Of a DNA stretch of 64,000 nucleotides, positions 33,089-44,060 are shown piece by piece. Source of the stretch: Polytrichum commune (Eukaryota; Streptophyta; Polytrichopsida; Polytrichales; Polytrichaceae); assembly GCA_950295325.1 (NCBI GenBank), contig OX485806.1:8804001-8868000 (forward strand), read 5' to 3'. The stretch's first letter is position 1. Each line of letters begins with the position of its first letter. Made by a program: the position numbers and the translations under genes. The notes under the pieces are model-generated. The model saw nothing but the letters and a program-made list of their open reading frames with translations. It had not been told where the DNA came from and made no database searches.

Positions 33089-34771
33089 ATGGCAGGTTCG
33101 GTAGACATTCTCGACCGCTGTAAAGATTTGATAAAACATGTACAGTACCTTGTATCAGCTGAAAACTCTAACCCTCCGCAAATCAACAAGCAGCAGTGCC
33201 AGCTTTTGGCTGAAAAGCTTCCAAGGCTCCAAAGAGCCATACTCAAGTTTGAGGTAGAGACGTATAGTGAACTTTTAGCGAACACGGAAACCAAAGGCTC
33301 AGAAATTGCCTCCTTGATGATCCCAGCTGCGGAGTTGAATTCAGTGCTTGAACGAATTACGGCCCTAATTGAAGAGTGTTGTTGCGGCACCGATGAATGG
33401 TTAAACACAGCTCTCAAGCAAGGGGACCTCAAAGAAACTTTCTCGGAGATTCTCTACGACTCGGAATGGCATGAGAAACTCATCTGCAGCATTTTACTCA
33501 CATCCATAACATTCGACAAAAATGTATTCCAAGCCGGAGCATGTGAAGGGAAGTTGAGTGTGGTTGAGTATCTCGCTTTATTGGTCGCAGCAAAGCAGGA
33601 TCAAGAGACTCTCAAGAACCGCTTAAGAGACTTGAAGAAGAATCACGAATGTGACGAAGATGATGTAAGGTGTCAACGTGAACCATCCTCTCAATGTCTT
33701 GCAACGCAGCTGCTGGCAATTCTAAATGTGAAACCCTCGGACATAGCCATCGACTCGAGTGGCTTTACCCCCTCACCTCTCATCTTCTGGGTAAGCCCCA
33801 AGGATTTGTCCGAAGGCGAAGAACTCGGCAAGGGAGCGTCCGGAGTGGTCCGAGAAACTACATGGTTAGGGATGAGATTTGCAAAGAAAGAGTTCAGGGG
33901 AGGAGACAACAAATTCTTCAGGCAAGAAATTGGTGCTCTTGCAGGGTTAAACCATCCACACATTGTGCGGTTGGTGTGCTGTGCGATGGACAAACGTAGC
34001 TGTTCCTTGGTGATGGAGCTAATGGACACCGATCTCTATGACTTTCTCCAAGTGTACCGAGAAAACATCCCCTCCGGAACAACAACAAAAAATTCTCCGT
34101 TCTCACACATCCAATCTGTTGACCTAATGCTTCAAATAGCCGAAGGCATCCGGTACATTCACAGCAAGGGCTTGGCACACCGAGACCTCAAGTCACCGAA
34201 CATCCTCATCAAATTCCCTGAGCCTTCCAAGGCTTTGGGACCTCCAGAACCTTCAGACAGAGATTCGACATTAGTGAAGGGCAACGACTCAGGCTGCAAC
34301 AATAGCAGGGTGTTCCTTGTTAAAGTGGCTGATTTCGGTCTCACAAAAATTAAGAATGCCAGCACCAGATACTCTCACATGACATTGAACACCGGTACCC
34401 GGAAGTGGATGGCACCGGAGGTTTACAAGGTGCAGGATTATGATGAAGATGAGGAGCAGTTGCCAGATCGGTTCCAGCCTTTTAAAACCGATGTGTATAG
34501 CTTTGGAATTGTGTGCTTCGAATTGCTCACCGGTGAGGCGCCTTTTGCTAATAGCAGCCAAGGTGGGCTTTACCGCAGGTTAAAAGGCGGAGAGCGGCCT
34601 CCAATCCCTGTAGATTGCCCTGCAAGATTGGCAAACCTCATTCAACGTTGCTGGGATGGCAATCCTCGCAATCGGCCGGAATTTCACGACATCTGCAAGG
34701 AGCTTCGGTACATCAAGGGTTTGCTCCTTCTTGGTAAGCTTCCATTCCGTCCCCAACTCCGGTGGATGTAA
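33089..34771 (+). CDS. Protein kinase with N-terminal helical (HeLo/DUF1221-like) domain
   Basis: Intronless 560-aa gene, ATG at 33089 (an upstream in-frame GTG is not used). Residues 1-200 are helical (DILDRCKDLIKHVQYL, LAEKLPRLQRAILKFE, ELNSVLERITAL) and resemble the N-terminal four-helix domain found before the kinase in plant MLKL-like/DUF1221 proteins. The kinase domain begins near 240 with P-loop GKGASGVV (about 247-254), Lys in RFAKKEF (about 265), HRDLKSPN (about 364-371), DFG (about 415), TRKWMAPE (about 436-443) and DVYSFG. All catalytic residues are present, so it should be an active Ser/Thr kinase of the plant TKL/RLCK-like type, unlike the kinase-dead MLKLs. A short unusual insert (EPSKALGPPEPSDRDS) splits the catalytic and activation loops. 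A cytosolic signalling or defence role is inference. Confidence 0.85.
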   Translation: MAGSVDILDRCKDLIKHVQYLVSAENSNPPQINKQQCQLLAEKLPRLQRAILKFEVETYSELLANTETKGSEIASLMIPAAELNSVLERITALIEECCCGTDEWLNTALKQGDLKETFSEILYDSEWHEKLICSILLTSITFDKNVFQAGACEGKLSVVEYLALLVAAKQDQETLKNRLRDLKKNHECDEDDVRCQREPSSQCLATQLLAILNVKPSDIAIDSSGFTPSPLIFWVSPKDLSEGEELGKGASGVVRETTWLGMRFAKKEFRGGDNKFFRQEIGALAGLNHPHIVRLVCCAMDKRSCSLVMELMDTDLYDFLQVYRENIPSGTTTKNSPFSHIQSVDLMLQIAEGIRYIHSKGLAHRDLKSPNILIKFPEPSKALGPPEPSDRDSTLVKGNDSGCNNSRVFLVKVADFGLTKIKNASTRYSHMTLNTGTRKWMAPEVYKVQDYDEDEEQLPDRFQPFKTDVYSFGIVCFELLTGEAPFANSSQGGLYRRLKGGERPPIPVDCPARLANLIQRCWDGNPRNRPEFHDICKELRYIKGLLLLGKLPFRPQLRWM

Positions 34772-35051
34772 ACAGATATAGTGATGTTAGATGCATTGCA
34801 GAGTACTGAGTTCCTGTAGAATGTCCTTCTACATCTTGAATGTGCAGTGTTAATGATACGAATGCTATATATTATTGTCAATCAGAAATAGTTCGCACGG
34901 CAACATCTTTCTATCTAGGATTGGGTCGCTGTTTGATTTCGATACCAGTGTAGAACTGGGATCGTCTTTTTATGATACCGTTTGGGTATCTATAACAAGG
35001 ATTTCACATTTTTGGGTACCAGTAGGGTATGGGTATTAGACAGTATTTTTG

Positions 35052-36604
35052 GGCCTGGGATTCGTGGCACTCATGTATTTTCATTAGTGTAAGTTCATTC
35101 ATCTTTGCGGATGAGATGAACCACTTTAGACACTACCTTACATCTTCAGCTCCTTGTCTCAAGGGTTTTAAAAAAACACCAAGTTTTAGTAGTTCTAAAT
35201 AATCCCAATCTAATCTAATACTTAAGGCAATAATATAAAGGGTGTTAGACATTTAAAAACAAATGCCTCATATAGAAGCAAGTGTGTGCATCATGCGTTG
35301 CCAATCTATCATTACTAGTCTGGTTATTTTAAAGAAATTAATATGGGCGGACGTTAAATACCCCCTCACGAACTTTCAGGGGTGTTAGACCGGGTTGGGG
35401 CAACCCTCTAAACAAATTTTTGAACCCAACTGAAAATTGTTGCCCATCCCGCCTAATTTGGAAAAAAAACCTTGCCCTTGCATTCTTGAAGGCCGCTTGA
35501 CTACAAATCCCATATTGAATGCACTTCACCTGCAAGGTCTAAAATCCAATATATATGTGTGCACTTCCAATTAGTAAATAAGCAATTGATTGGGATTTCA
35601 TTCCGGAAGTGAAACCATCAACCAAGCACGTAATTAACTTGGAGGTGAAAAACATTACAAAATCCTCATTAATATTGAGGTTATAATTTTGTGATTTACC
35701 ATTTAAAATTATCCTTGTTATTCTAATGATAGATTAGTACAAGTGTTCATAAGATGACCAAAATGAAACAATGAAGATAAAATATAAAACATATAACAAA
35801 AAAATTATATAGAAATCAATTTTATTTTTTAGATAATATAACATGAGGTATAAATAAATGATATGTTATTTGAAATTAGATTTGTGGGAGAATGTTATGG
35901 ATGGGGTATACTCAAAAAATCTCAAGTTTTGATTATAGGCTATCTAAATTATTGTAATATTTTATCCTCATCATATATTGTATAATCTTTAAAATGACAT
36001 GGTGTACATTATTTACTTTAATTAATTTTCATATTATTATTATTATTATTATTATTATTGAATTGATTTGTGAGTTCACCAATCTAGATAGATAGAAACT
36101 CCGGTCCCTATTTAAAGGGGCCGGCGTGAATGAAGTGTCCGTTCGTATTGTCAAATGACCCGTTCACCAATCTACCATAAGAAGATATATATTTTTTTGA
36201 CATATTACAAATGTTTGAGCAATCACACCCGTGCAATATAAATGAATTATGAACGAAAAAAATGTCTATGACAACACGTCATAATTATATGTTGCACACG
36301 TTGATATCTTGCGATATTTATCAAAATAACCATGTGGAATTCAAATTCACATCATGGCCTTGGAAACAATTCATGGGAGGTTAGAAAATAGGCTTAGAGC
36401 ATCCAAGGCCACATCATTGCCCCTTGCCAACAAATTGATATTTACAAAATAGTTAGTAGTTCACAATAGCTATAAATGAGAAAATAGGTCTTACATGCCA
36501 ACTCGGAGGTGTTTCACTAAAGTCGGCTCCATCCGAGCTTCTTGATGGACTCATCCGATTTTTGTTACCAGATGACTTTACTTGAGTGCCACGAATCCCC
36601 AGCC
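35052..36604. mobile_element. MULE-like element (copy B), with nested LINE tail
   Basis: Counterpart of 13447-14906. Left 9-bp flank GTATTTTTG at 35043-35051. The right flank is deleted (A bases 14907-15431 are missing). A 75-bp LINE 3' tail sits inside at 36087-36161. Confidence 0.75.
36087..36161 (-). mobile_element. 75-bp 5'-truncated LINE 3' tail with 13-bp target duplication
   Basis: Flanked by GTTCACCAATCTA at 36074-36086 and 36162-36174; copy A has one copy of this 13-mer (about 14463). On the - strand it ends in TTTCTATCTATC, preceded by a CCGGCC...GG-CCGG hairpin, the same 3' end as the giant LINE at 52658. Typical of target-primed reverse transcription with extreme 5' truncation. 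Confidence 0.85.
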
Positions 36605-37029
36605 GATTAGACTTTGCAATACTTTGTAGATAGTTGATATCCTGTGATGATTGAATATTTGTAGAGTGTACAGTTCTGAGAATCTGACTATGGAGTTTCT
36701 TTGAAGGATTGAGGAGTTTGTTCTTATATGTGATAAATTTGCAAGCGCATGATAAGTGTTTAATCTCTCAATCTTTTTGATCTCCTTAGGGCACATTACA
36801 ATTGTTGTTGATACCTTGCATTATGCAACCATTCAAAACTTTCATCTAATCCTGACTTTATTCGCATTTTGTTGATTTTGTTGATTTTTATTGATTGATC
36901 GATTCTCAAATCTAAACAAGATCTTTGTAGACTGACACTCTTGAATTTTAGCTTGATGTTAACGTCATTGGTGGCTATTGATCAGGTGATAAGTCCAAGT
37001 TGGGCAAAGTAGGTGCTCCTACTTTTCAG

Positions 37030-39062
37030 ATGGAAGGTGCTAAGGTAAGCCGCTGTTTAGTTTAAGATCGACGTTTGTGTTCACTAGATATGGCAGAACA
37101 AGGGGTTCTTAATCTACAAACATGTTTTTTCAACATTGTATTTGTTTGCAAGTCAAGCATCTGAGTCATATTATAGGAGCTCATGTTCTTTGGCATTTGT
37201 TGATACTAATGAACTTACGTAGCTTAATCCTTCAAGAGGTGAAGTATAAGAATATACATGTTCAATGTGGGGTCTATATGTTAGCGATTCTCATGTTTTC
37301 TCTACTAGAAGGGAGTGCACATTATCAGCAATTTGGTTCATCACTGGTTGCATAATAGTAGTACATCATTTTTTGTATTTTGTGTTAATTGTGTGTTAGT
37401 GTCACCTGCCCTAGGGGGCATTCACGGTTGGGGTACTACTTTTGGATGTCTAATGGAAAAAGGACTTTTTTAGATAACTTCACATGCTTGGTATGCTTAG
37501 ATTTGTATTGTGAAGCATATTTTGGATCATACCTACAATTCATACTCCATATTGAGTACACCGACAAAGTTAATTTAGAAGGAATAGGGTCATCTAAGAT
37601 ATCATTTTGATTCCTTAAAGGACATTTGGGAGTGTTGTCTTAATTGTTCACCTTAGGATCAAGGAATGAAAAGGACAACAAGAATTAATCGAAACGATCC
37701 CAATTTTTTTCCTCACAATCATCGTTCAAGTGTGTACCAACAGAACCAAAAATGTATTGAATACCAATTGCCCAACTTTACATGTGGCACCAAACATGGC
37801 CAAAAATACATATAATCACGGCCACACCTAAAAGGAACGTCTAGTATTAGAATTGGACAAAAACAATTATATGAATGGACACATGACACTTATACCAAGG
37901 TACCAAGATGCAAAACATGAAATAATTGACCACCAATGCACACCTAAATAACAAAAAATGCCATTGATGTGGCCCAAACAAGTCATTTGACCCCTTTTCA
38001 AGTTTTATGACTTATCTACTTATTTCATAGGGAATTTCTCTATTATTGGTGATTATTTAATAAGAAATAATATCTTTCTTGATATAGCCTATGAACTATC
38101 TACTTATTTATTTAAATTTTATTGATCAAATAATAGTAAATCATGATAAACACCGAAATCCACTAGTCCTTAAGTCCTTAAGTCCTTTGTCCCAAAAGTA
38201 GTACCTCAACCGTGAATGCCCCCCTAGTAAAAACCATACCTTAGGTTACACTGATGGCCAACAGCTTGACCATTAGTGTAACCTTGTGACACTTGGCATT
38301 AGCGCGCTTACTAATATCATGGCATTAGGATACTCAATAATATTATGAGGTCTATGCCTAGGTTACACAAGGAAACACATAACACTTGTCATCAGTATGA
38401 TTTCTTGCATATCAAAATGTAAAAATTTCATGTCAGGCACTCCGAAACACCCTGAATATTTATGGACTTCAATAAGTTACTAGCCGACTTCTCCTAGGAC
38501 GTGAAACACATGATCAGAACAAGATGATCGAGGCTCAAGTCGCTTTTTGCTTATAATTTCTGGACCTCATTTGAATATGATATTCATTATCATAGTGAAG
38601 ATTCTTGTGCTCCTTAAATGGTCTTATAGGTCCCCCCCCAATGTACCATAGAATGTATGGTAGGAGGCTACGTGTAAGAAAAAAAGCCTTACAGATGGTT
38701 CCACTTGAGTGCAACAACAAGAGTCCTCCTTTTGGTGTGCGTTGAATTTGGATATTAATAAACTTTTGTTTGTTTTGCAGATTGTGTTCAAGAGCCCTAG
38801 TGAGTTTCTTATGCAGATTGAAGGATGGTTTGGCATAACATCTCAACTCGTAGCTGAATCCCATGATGGTGGTACAAATCCAATAATTTGCCTCAAGTCT
38901 TTAACATTTCGAACAAACCGTAAAACATATGGTCCATATGGTACTAATAGTGCAGATGATACACAGTTCAAGAGTGACACTGGTAGAATATTGGGATTTT
39001 ATGGCAAAAGTGGATGGGCCATTGATTCACTTGGTGTATTTATGTTTGTTAGTGAGAGCTGA
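37030..39062 (+). pseudogene. Jacalin-like lectin (copy B), middle exon deleted
   Basis: Keeps the MEGAK exon (37030-37044, donor GTAAGC) and the last exon (38781-39062; IVFKSPSEFLMQIEGWFGITSQLV ... GWAIDSLGVFMFVSES). The exon encoding VLVPWGGEGG...ENVGEI is missing because A bases 16490-19213 are deleted. Without the first Greek key the domain cannot fold normally. Splicing of the two remaining exons would still be in frame, so a shortened transcript is conceivable. An 810-bp transposon also sits in the remaining intron. Confidence 0.75.
37414..38223. mobile_element. 810-bp TIR element with 3-bp (CTA) target duplication, copy B only
   Basis: Perfect-looking inverted ends of 32 bp (one mismatch) beginning GGGGGCATTCACGGTTG. 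Flanks CTA at 37411-37413 and 38224-38226. Copy A has the empty site TTGCCCTAGTAAAAG. The 3-bp duplication suggests PIF/Harbinger. One short frame (37440-37610) is not recognisable. Inserted after the duplication. Confidence 0.85.
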
Positions 39063-39571
39063 AAATTTTGTTCACTCTTAATTTTCCAAGACCCTATTTT
39101 GTATTTTATTTGAATATTGATGAAAGCCTTATGCAATCAATTTTTTGAAATCAGGGTTCTGCGAGGTTATCACCATGTTTTGTTTTTATCATTTAGTAGT
39201 GGAAATGGGTATTAAAAAAAAGAGTACAATTTGATATCTTGTGGGTCATGGTGCATTCAACAACAACCCCATCTTTTAAGCTTGATGCCCTCATTTGTAC
39301 ACATTCCATATCTATTGGATCCTTGTCATATTGCAAAAAGAAAACATATAAAATGAGGTTCGAAGTGTGGTTGTTATCCTGAAAGGAATTGCAAGCTGCA
39401 TCCTAAGGTCAACAACAATTTTTTGTGGGCGCAAAAATTTGATGTCTTACCTGATTTAGGCGTATGAGCGACCTGCTTTTCAAAGTACTTCTATCATTTG
39501 AGGCAATGAGGATAATGCTTGTGTGGCCATTCATTATGCAATATTTGTTATAATTATGAATGTATTGAGCT

Positions 39572-41700
39572 CCACTAGGCGGCAGTCATTGGTGCATAAT
39601 GAGTCATCTACAATCCACGTGTGCTTGGATTGCAACACTTCAATTTGGTTTATTGCTCCTACCCTCTCGCATGCTCCTCTCGAAATTTGGTTGTTTTCAT
39701 CTTTCAATTGTCAACTTGGTAGATTCTAAATTTTTTCTATATAGTTGATTTACTCTCATCTTATTTAAAGTGCTTCATTTTGTTTCAAGTGATTAGAGTC
39801 ATCTCTCGGGAGCTCTTTGTTTCAAGTTTCTTGTCTCATCTCTGGCTCTTGGCCTTGTTGCAAATTTTGTGAAACATTTACTCATTATCATTGTTTATCA
39901 AGGGTTGCACACCTTCCTCTCTATCATCCATGTCTACGCTATTGCTACTTTTCCCACTACAAGTAAACATTTTTTTTAGCTTGCACCTAAAATAGGCTTC
40001 ACTATGCATGTGTGCATCTCATGTGGACAAATATTTTCTTGTTGACTACATTGCTAATATAGGTGTCCCTTCCTACATGCAAACCCTAAATAGAACAACA
40101 AATAAAAATCTAAAATAATACATATGTAAAAGGTGAACTGCAACAATCTTATTAAGTAGTGTAACCAACCTTATTAAGACTACCGTTTGACAAGTTTGAT
40201 TGCTCAAAGTGATCTAATTTATGAGTTCATTTGGAGGGGCATAAGACCCATGATAATCGGACTCACCTCTTGATTTCTTCAAATTTTACAATTTGGAACA
40301 TCTCAATGTGATTTGTGATTGGTATATGCCATTCAGATGCGCCCATGTCCAAACTTTTCATGTGGCACAAGGTGTGTCTTGAGCAACCTCTTATAGCCTT
40401 GCCCAAACTTGTGGTGGAATATTTTAAGTTTTGCATTTACCTTGAATGTATAAAAGAAGTGGTTTAAACTAAGACCAAAGTTAGGGTCCCGTAGAATATT
40501 TGAAGTTGTACACCTTGGTCAAAAATGATTCTTGTTGTCCAAATCCTTCTATTATATTCCTTCAATTTTCCTTTCTTTGGGTGTTTTTCTTGTTTGCACC
40601 AAGATCTGAAGACCACCAACAACAACTACTAGGTGTTTAAAATACTTTAAGAAATTTCTCCTTTCACATTGTAGTTGTCGAGGAATCCTAGACTTACTGC
40701 TCACAAGAAAGAAGACAATAAGAATTCGTGAATCTTGACCTTTATGAAAGTGGACGGTAAAATCTCATAGATCTATCATTGATGAGTACAATGATAACCT
40801 TGAATCTATTTTAATAATGTTACAAACAATTAACCTAACATTATGTAACATGCTATGTACGCAATTTCAATGAGCATCACCAAGTCTTAAAATCGTCCTA
40901 AATTACAAAGAGATTCATCTCTTTCATGATATCTGGGATGAGCATATTGTTGATTTCCTCTATTGGAAAGTGACACAACTAAAATTAGATTATGCTAACT
41001 CGGGCTAGTGGGAGCACATAGTGGACTCCACAATGAGTCCAAGGACAGGATGGCTTGTCAACACACCCTTCCATTGGAGCTTTGTGAATGGGTTGGTTTA
41101 TTCCTATATCCTTGAAAGGGCGTGGTGTTAGGGCCACTTCACACACAAGGCTGAAGGCCCTGACCATGGCAATGTAGAGCTCTCATTGGTCGAAAAGGCG
41201 GAGACCGGTTAAGTTCACTTCGCACTAGGAGGTGAAGGCCTAAATGTCCAAAGAAATGTTTGTGGGTGAAAAGTCTACATGGAGTCCTACATGGCAGGTT
41301 GTGGATAAGGGTGCATGATCTACTGGAATTTGCTTCAGACCCACCTCCAAGAGGTGAGCCTAACGCAAATTCCGGGAGACCACAACTTATTTAATACATT
41401 TTTCCAGCAAGATAGATTTTAGGACAGACTGCTTGGTGGATTCTGTAAGCCTCAATCCTCCTCACCCTTCGATTGCGTCCTAGTCCGGGTGAGGAATCAT
41501 GTGCTACACCTCAAATTGCAATTCACATGTGCAAGCAAGGGAAGAAAATTGGGAGAAGTGGTGTATATAACATCTTTTCCTTTAATAATGTAAGCATTCA
41601 CAAATGCTCAATCAAGTACAATGTCAATTAATTCCCAATGCTTGAGTTCCTTCTTGCCACTCCTCTAAATTAGCCATTTCCCCACAAGTGGAGAAGTGGT
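39572..41700. other. Intergenic, no gene seen
   Basis: Unique-looking AT-rich DNA with only short random frames. No repeat partner in the window and no splice-supported coding segment found. Confidence 0.4.
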
Positions 41701-43782
41701 TATTGCCTACACTAGCCACCTCCTAACAATCCTCTATCCCCCCTCCTCTCACTCACCACAGTTCCACGCTTCTCAGTGCCTAAGACCATGAAAACAATTC
41801 CTTCACTTGCAAAGAAACACACCTATGCCCTCACCACTACTTTAACTCACCACCCCAGCTTCCTGTTAATTCTGCAACATCTGCAGTTCCACTACACTTC
41901 AACTCAGACCTCGACAATGTGTTGAGATGGCTGAAGGCCTAGTCCCGAAATTAGCTCCGCACCGTACAACTCCCCCTTGTCGAAGCAGCCCCCACTGTTA
42001 CACCTGCCGCCTCCGAGCTGCCCTTCTTCTGGTAATTTCCTTACCTTCCTCCCTTGTATCAATTCCGATAACAACACAACTCCTCGAGGCCTTGCTCCAC
42101 TCCTCACCACCAACCAGCTGAACTCCCACTTGAATTTCACGAACCTGGGCGTCGGCGTCTGAGGCACATTGATGTACCCCTGCCTGCTCCAACTAAAACC
42201 ATACTCACGATAGCCGTACTCCAACAACTTTTCTCCTTTACACAACTCGGCCCAGGGTTCAAGAGTTGGAGCAAGTGCTCTCAACCTCTCTCTGCCTCTT
42301 ACCCTTGATCACTCATGGATGCACCGATCCGAAGCAAATCGTTAAACCCTCTCTCCTCATATTCGACCAATGCTAACTACAAGTTTTCTACAACTGCTTC
42401 TGCTGCGCACCCTTACTAGTCTTACTCTCCCTGTCCTGCTGCCATCCCAGTCACCAGTCCCCCCCGACAATGCCGGCTCCACGGCACCCTCAACTCCGAA
42501 TTCTTCCCGAGTCGGCCAACAACCTTAGAAGTCAGCTACCCTATCGACCTACACAACATCACCAAGCTGACCTGCATCGATTGATTCTCCTGGAGGATTG
42601 CTCCTCCCCCGTGGTCGTGCTCACAGCCGTCCAGTGTCACCTACGTACTTGCGTGATTAATGGGGCAGTTTCCCCGGAGGATCGATCCAGGCATGTACCA
42701 CAACTAATTGACACGATGCTAAGTTCTTTTTCTTGAGATTCCCTTCCAGTTGCCCTCGGCTCTTACCTTCAGGAGATGGCGAAAGGCAGGAGATCCATGC
42801 AGGATCTAGTGTGCCGAACTGGCACGCACCAGGAGTTCACCTGCAGCCCCAACTCGTCGTAACCTCCATCCTCCTGTCTCGCAATAGGAGCAGCCGATGA
42901 GGAGGGCAGCCTTCCTACGTCCCGTGAAGACCGTGCTCCGTGCAGCCATCCTCCGAAGCATCACCACTTCCGACTTCCTTCGCCGTGTACGTTTTCCGGG
43001 ACTTCGGCATCGATCCCAACCTTGCCAGTGAAACTGGAAGCCACCTATCTCCCACATGTGCTCTCATTCCCAACCCAGTGACTCCGTCGACCAACCTCTG
43101 ATCGCCATGTTAGCCACAACAATCGCCGCTCGAGCCCACCATTCTCTACCGAGACAGGGATTCCGCCTTTCTTCCCTGCCGCCCAACATCCTCCTGATTG
43201 CTATTGTGCAGCCTCAAACCAATTAGCCTCCAACAAGTGTGGCACGCCGAGGTCGTTGTTGAATGCCGATCGGATCTCTCATGTCACCCTGCTCCAGCTC
43301 CTCAACCTCCTATGACATCCAATCCACTACGAGGCAGCGCTCCCGTGTGCTGATCTCTCCCTTCCCTTTCTTTCCTACACTTCTTCTCTCTCAATGCCTC
43401 CTCCAAGAACAGTTCTTTTGCCCCTACCTCGAGTCCTTCTCCTCTCTCCCTTCCCCGTTCACTGCATCCTTCCCTCACGAAGCAGGGCTCCGCCCCACGT
43501 CCTTACCTCTCTTCACATGTGGGCAGGGCTTCGCCCTCTTGCTCCTCATCCCTCTCACCTCTATCTCTAGACATGCATAATGAGGCTCCTTGCCTCTACC
43601 TCCGGAGACCCCTCCAACCTCTACCTTTTTTCCCGGGTTGCCCGGCATCTTTCGGGCCGCCCGAGAGAAAAAGCGGGTCAAGACCTTTTCTTTTGGCCTC
43701 TCCTCCTTTCCAACCCACTTTCCCTCTTCTCCTCTTGACTTCTTCTCCCCCTAGACTCCTAGATAACTCAAACTCATTGATA
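41700..43782. other. Pyrimidine-rich stretch without credible gene
   Basis: The + strand is markedly C/T-rich (CTCC, CCTCCT, TTCTCC words) and more GC-rich than its surroundings. Overlapping Ser/Pro/Leu-rich frames on + and Arg/Gly-rich frames on - (up to 126 codons, 41904-42284) follow from base composition. I could not identify a domain. It may be a decayed retroelement leader. Confidence 0.35.
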
Positions 43783-43783
43783 G

Positions 43784-44060
43784 ATAGATAAGAAGCAAGG
43801 TTAATTAAGAATAACCCCCCGGAATCGTTCGCAACTCCTTACGCTCGGTTAATGGTATAAATTGCGGTTTGTTGCCTTGGAGGTTGCCAAGTCATGTCTC
43901 CTTGGTTGGTTGAGGGAGGGAATTTGTACAACACTTAAGCGGTCCAGGTTCGATCCCCATAGACTCCGTTTGACTGTTTAAGATGTTTATACATGACTTG
44001 GTGTTGCTAGTGATTTCTAGGCAGGAATTTAGTATCCAACCAACCGGCTCTTACCCATCC
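43784..44060 (-). mobile_element. LINE/SINE 3'-end fragment with (TATC)n tail
   Basis: On the - strand it ends in a TATCTATCTATC tail (43784-43796). From 43883 to 44047 it aligns with 52886-53042, the 3' UTR of the giant LINE. Four complementary boxes are conserved: GCCAAGTCATGT, TTGGTTGGTTG, ACATGACTTGGT and CCAACCAACCGG, plus a GGTTCGATCC word on the + strand like a Pol III B box. Either a 5'-truncated LINE relative or a related SINE. Confidence 0.65.

Larger units (their letters stand above)
22060..39571 (+). repeat. Tandem segmental duplication, copy B
   Basis: Copy B of the duplication described at 1-20600. It begins where the A-like text resumes near 22062. It ends after the shared text near 39571, where A continues into the pogo-like transposon and B into unrelated DNA. 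Relative to A it lacks about 326-780, 1000-3130, 14907-15431, 16490-19213 and 19380-19660. It carries private insertions at 31600-32255, 36087-36161 and 37414-38223. Confidence 0.9.

Noticed and set aside
43263-43791. Ser/Pro/Phe-rich frames as secreted proteins
   Set aside because: They overlap in several frames and follow from C/T-rich composition. No conserved motif or splice evidence.
43886-44047. A genuine tRNA gene around the B-box-like word
   Set aside because: No cloverleaf with an acceptor stem and anticodon arm could be drawn. The matching copy at 52889-53042 lies in the LINE 3' UTR.
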